Of a stretch of 7,380 nucleotides of DNA, positions 5,585 to 7,380 are shown in pieces. Source of the stretch: CAZSGN01 sp964606415 (GTDB lineage: Bacteria > Bacteroidota > Bacteroidia > Bacteroidales > JBBRXJ01); assembly GCA_964606415.1 (NCBI GenBank), contig CAZSGN010000138.1:1-7380 (forward strand). The letters run 5' to 3'. Position numbers and translations under genes: made by a program. Each line of letters begins with the position of its first letter. Within the stretch, counting starts at the first letter, position 1. Under the pieces are notes generated by a model. It had not been told where the DNA came from and searched no databases. It saw only the letters and a program-made list of their open reading frames with translations.

Positions 5585-6997
5585 ATGAAGAAATATTTAT
5601 TTTTATTTATTGTGTTCTTATTTCCTAAAATGTTATTTGCACAAGCAATAACCAAAATAACCTCACAGGAAGCTCAATCAATGTTGGGCAGTCTTTACGG
5701 AAAAAATGCCGTTATCATTGATGGCCGCACTTCTGCTATGTTTGAATCCGAGCATTTGAAAAATGCAGTTAACATCAATGCTTTTTCGGAAGAAGCTGAC
5801 GATAAGCTGCGTGATTATCTTGACCGGGAGAAAATATTGGTTTACTGTACAAATCGAAATCGTTCGGAAACAATGATCTCGAAGCTTCAGGCACTCGGAT
5901 ATAAGGGTGAGATTATCTTTGTTACGGATGGTATTAATGGGTGGAAAAAGAATGGTTTTCCCGTGGTAACAGATACTGGGATACATGCTTCAGAATCAGG
6001 GGCAAATGATACGCAAAAGCCAATGGCTAAATTGAATCCTGTCGTTCAGGTATTCGGGATTGCTGCCTATGATATTGAAAACAACCGTTATGGATATAGA
6101 TTTGGTCGTGCGCATCTGGGATTTCAATATCAATTCAATAAGGCCTGGAGCGCTAAAATGATTATTGACCGGGGTAGGCCTACCATGATTGATGATATTG
6201 TTGTTAGGGATTCTGCCGGGAATATGTTAAATGTTGATTATACCTCTAATGAAGGAGGCTATTATACCATGTGGTTAAAGTTTGCCAGCCTTAGGTGGCA
6301 GGTAAATGACAAGGTGTCGTTTATTGGTGGTGCTTTGTTGCAAAATCATTACATTACTCAGGAGCGGTTTTGGGGGCTTCGGTATGTAGCCCAGACTTTT
6401 CAGGATTTGCACTGGCATATTCCGAGTACTGATTTGGGTTTCCGGGCAAATTATAAGCTAAATGATGTATTTGCTATTGATGCGGCTTTAACTAATGGTG
6501 AGGGGCCAAGAATAAAGCAGGATGCTTTTGGGAAGGTGAAATATGCTGCTGGATTGGATATGACACCAGGTGACAGGTTTAGTGCCCGTGTTTATTATCA
6601 TAATAAAACAACGGGTATTGATAGCTTATCAGAAGAACAAATGTTTTCTGTTTTTGCAGGCTATAAAATCAGCAATGTATTTCGTGTTGGTGGGGAATTT
6701 AACTATATGGATAATTTGTATAACAGGGATGGAACAGATAGTTATGGGTTCTCAGTATATTCAATATATCATATAGCGAAAAGCACAGAATTATTTGTCC
6801 GGTATGACCATTTGCTTTACGATTCAAAAAATGTGCTGCCAATTGCTATGGCTAATGGAAATACCTTAATAGGGGGCTTATCCTATTCGCCTGTAAAAGA
6901 AGTTAATCTTTCTGTTAATTATCAGGGATGGATGTCTGATGGAGAAAATAATAGAGATGAAAATAATATCTTATTGAATATGGAATATAAATTCTAA
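5585..6997 (+). CDS. Exported rhodanese domain fused to an outer-membrane beta-barrel
   Basis: This 470-aa protein has a signal peptide (1-19, MKKYLFLFIVFLFPKMLFA, mature end at Q20). Residues about 24-130 are a rhodanese domain, with VIIDGRTSAMFESEHLKNAV (43-62), the active-site loop CTNRNRS (88-94) and GINGWKKNGFPV at its end. C88 is the only cysteine in the whole protein. The loop keeps C, R and S of CxxGxRS but has R where G is usual. A polar linker (about 131-150) leads to about 320 residues of alternating aromatic/hydrophobic strands (GYRFGRAHLGFQYQF, VNLSVNYQGW) ending NMEYKF. A terminal phenylalanine is the usual signal for barrel insertion by BamA, so this half is a porin-like barrel, perhaps of the phosphate-porin O/P type. 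The rhodanese half should face the periplasm and transfer sulfane sulfur. The next gene starts 2 bases after its stop. Confidence 0.85.
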   Translation: MKKYLFLFIVFLFPKMLFAQAITKITSQEAQSMLGSLYGKNAVIIDGRTSAMFESEHLKNAVNINAFSEEADDKLRDYLDREKILVYCTNRNRSETMISKLQALGYKGEIIFVTDGINGWKKNGFPVVTDTGIHASESGANDTQKPMAKLNPVVQVFGIAAYDIENNRYGYRFGRAHLGFQYQFNKAWSAKMIIDRGRPTMIDDIVVRDSAGNMLNVDYTSNEGGYYTMWLKFASLRWQVNDKVSFIGGALLQNHYITQERFWGLRYVAQTFQDLHWHIPSTDLGFRANYKLNDVFAIDAALTNGEGPRIKQDAFGKVKYAAGLDMTPGDRFSARVYYHNKTTGIDSLSEEQMFSVFAGYKISNVFRVGGEFNYMDNLYNRDGTDSYGFSVYSIYHIAKSTELFVRYDHLLYDSKNVLPIAMANGNTLIGGLSYSPVKEVNLSVNYQGWMSDGENNRDENNILLNMEYKF

Positions 6998-6999
6998 CC

Positions 7000-7251
7000 A
7001 TGACCCACTCGGTAAAAATATTATGTCCCGGCCGTAAATGTGGAAAATGTCGCAAGATGATTAATCGTGTTGAGTTTGTAGCAAAAGAAACAAATCTGGA
7101 TATTAATATCGAAATTATTGATAATATTGATGAATTGGTCAATTACGCAACATGGTTATTGCCAACGCTGGTCATTAATGATAAAATTATTGCAAGAGGT
7201 TATACACCTGAACTTTCAATAATTAAAAATCATTTAAGTGGAGCTCTGTAA
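7000..7251 (+). CDS. TM0996/MTH895-type mini-thioredoxin
   Basis: This 83-aa protein is a compact thioredoxin/glutaredoxin fold without a signal peptide, so it is cytoplasmic. The first strand VKILCPG leads into KCGKCRKM, giving the redox pair C14-x-x-C17. C9 is an extra cysteine just before it. The cis-proline motif is LLPTLVIND (P55), followed by GYTPE (67-71), the usual C-terminal signature of the small Thioredoxin_3 group. Such proteins often sit beside DsbD-like or permease genes and arsenic-type clusters and are thought to feed electrons to them. The start is 2 bases after the rhodanese-barrel stop, so the two are translated from one mRNA. A membrane partner may lie beyond the window, but that is not visible here. 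Confidence 0.85.
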   Translation: MTHSVKILCPGRKCGKCRKMINRVEFVAKETNLDINIEIIDNIDELVNYATWLLPTLVINDKIIARGYTPELSIIKNHLSGAL

Positions 7252-7333
7252 ACAGAAATTTTACATGAAGGCCTCTTTATAGGATGTTTGTGAAAAGTTA
7301 ATAATTATTGTCAGTAGTATTTGATTAAATTCC

Positions 7334-7360
7334 AACAGGTCACCGCTACGCGGTTATGTT
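7334..7360. repeat. GC-rich hairpin in the terminal intergenic region
   Basis: AACA (7334-7337) pairs with TGTT (7357-7360), and ACCGC (7342-7346) pairs with GCGGT (7350-7354) around the loop TAC. Its core is much more GC-rich than its surroundings. It could be a weak terminator for the cassette or one copy of a dispersed palindromic element. No T-run follows directly, so I do not call it a terminator. Bases 7252-7333 and 7361-7380 hold nothing else I recognise. Confidence 0.5.
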
Positions 7361-7380
7361 ACTTCATTTATTTCAATTTT

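Noticed and set aside
1..7380. CRISPR arrays, tRNA or rRNA genes, insertion sequences
   Set aside because: I saw no regularly spaced repeats, cloverleaf-like segment, rRNA-like stretch, transposase frame or flanking target duplication.

Overview
The window looks like a chromosomal segment of an AT-rich Bacteroidota bacterium, probably Bacteroidales-like. The evidence is protein character (RNase Y, ZapA and an M23 peptidase typical of that phylum), signal peptides ending in ...A/G|Q, absence of Shine-Dalgarno sequences, and promoters of the TTTG-N19-TAnnTTTG type instead of the E. coli -35/-10 type. Assignment below phylum is a guess.

Left part, minus strand (1-1532): a core cell-division/RNA block read right to left. 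It runs from a strong promoter (1502-1532) to a small coiled-coil protein (1193-1483), zapA (875-1180), a 6S RNA (about 651-844, ending in its own T-run) and the first 202 codons of rny, which leaves the window at base 1. The zapA-6S RNA order is the same as in distant bacteria such as E. coli.

Middle, plus strand (1618-4424): a two-gene, stop/start-overlapping cell-wall unit. It encodes a secreted M23 (LytM-type) peptidase with a long C-terminal region of unknown role, followed by anmK, the anhydro-MurNAc kinase of peptidoglycan recycling.

Right part, plus strand (4509-7251 and beyond): a redox/thiol cassette, the least ordinary part of the window. It encodes (a) a secreted small thioredoxin-fold protein resembling the ArsF-type family, with a CC-x4-C motif in place of CxxC; (b) an eight-cysteine ferredoxin-like protein; (c) an exported rhodanese domain fused to an outer-membrane beta-barrel, with a single cysteine in the whole protein; and (d) a cytoplasmic TM0996/MTH895-type mini-thioredoxin starting 2 bp after it. 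Cysteine-based chemistry is thus represented in cytoplasm, periplasm and outer membrane. I infer a sulfur, thiol or metalloid handling relay; the substrate cannot be read from this sequence. A 16-bp perfect palindrome lies on the predicted start-site promoter of gene (a), and a 7-7 inverted repeat lies ahead of gene (b); both are candidate operators. The last 129 bases hold no complete gene, only a GC-rich hairpin in an AT-rich background.
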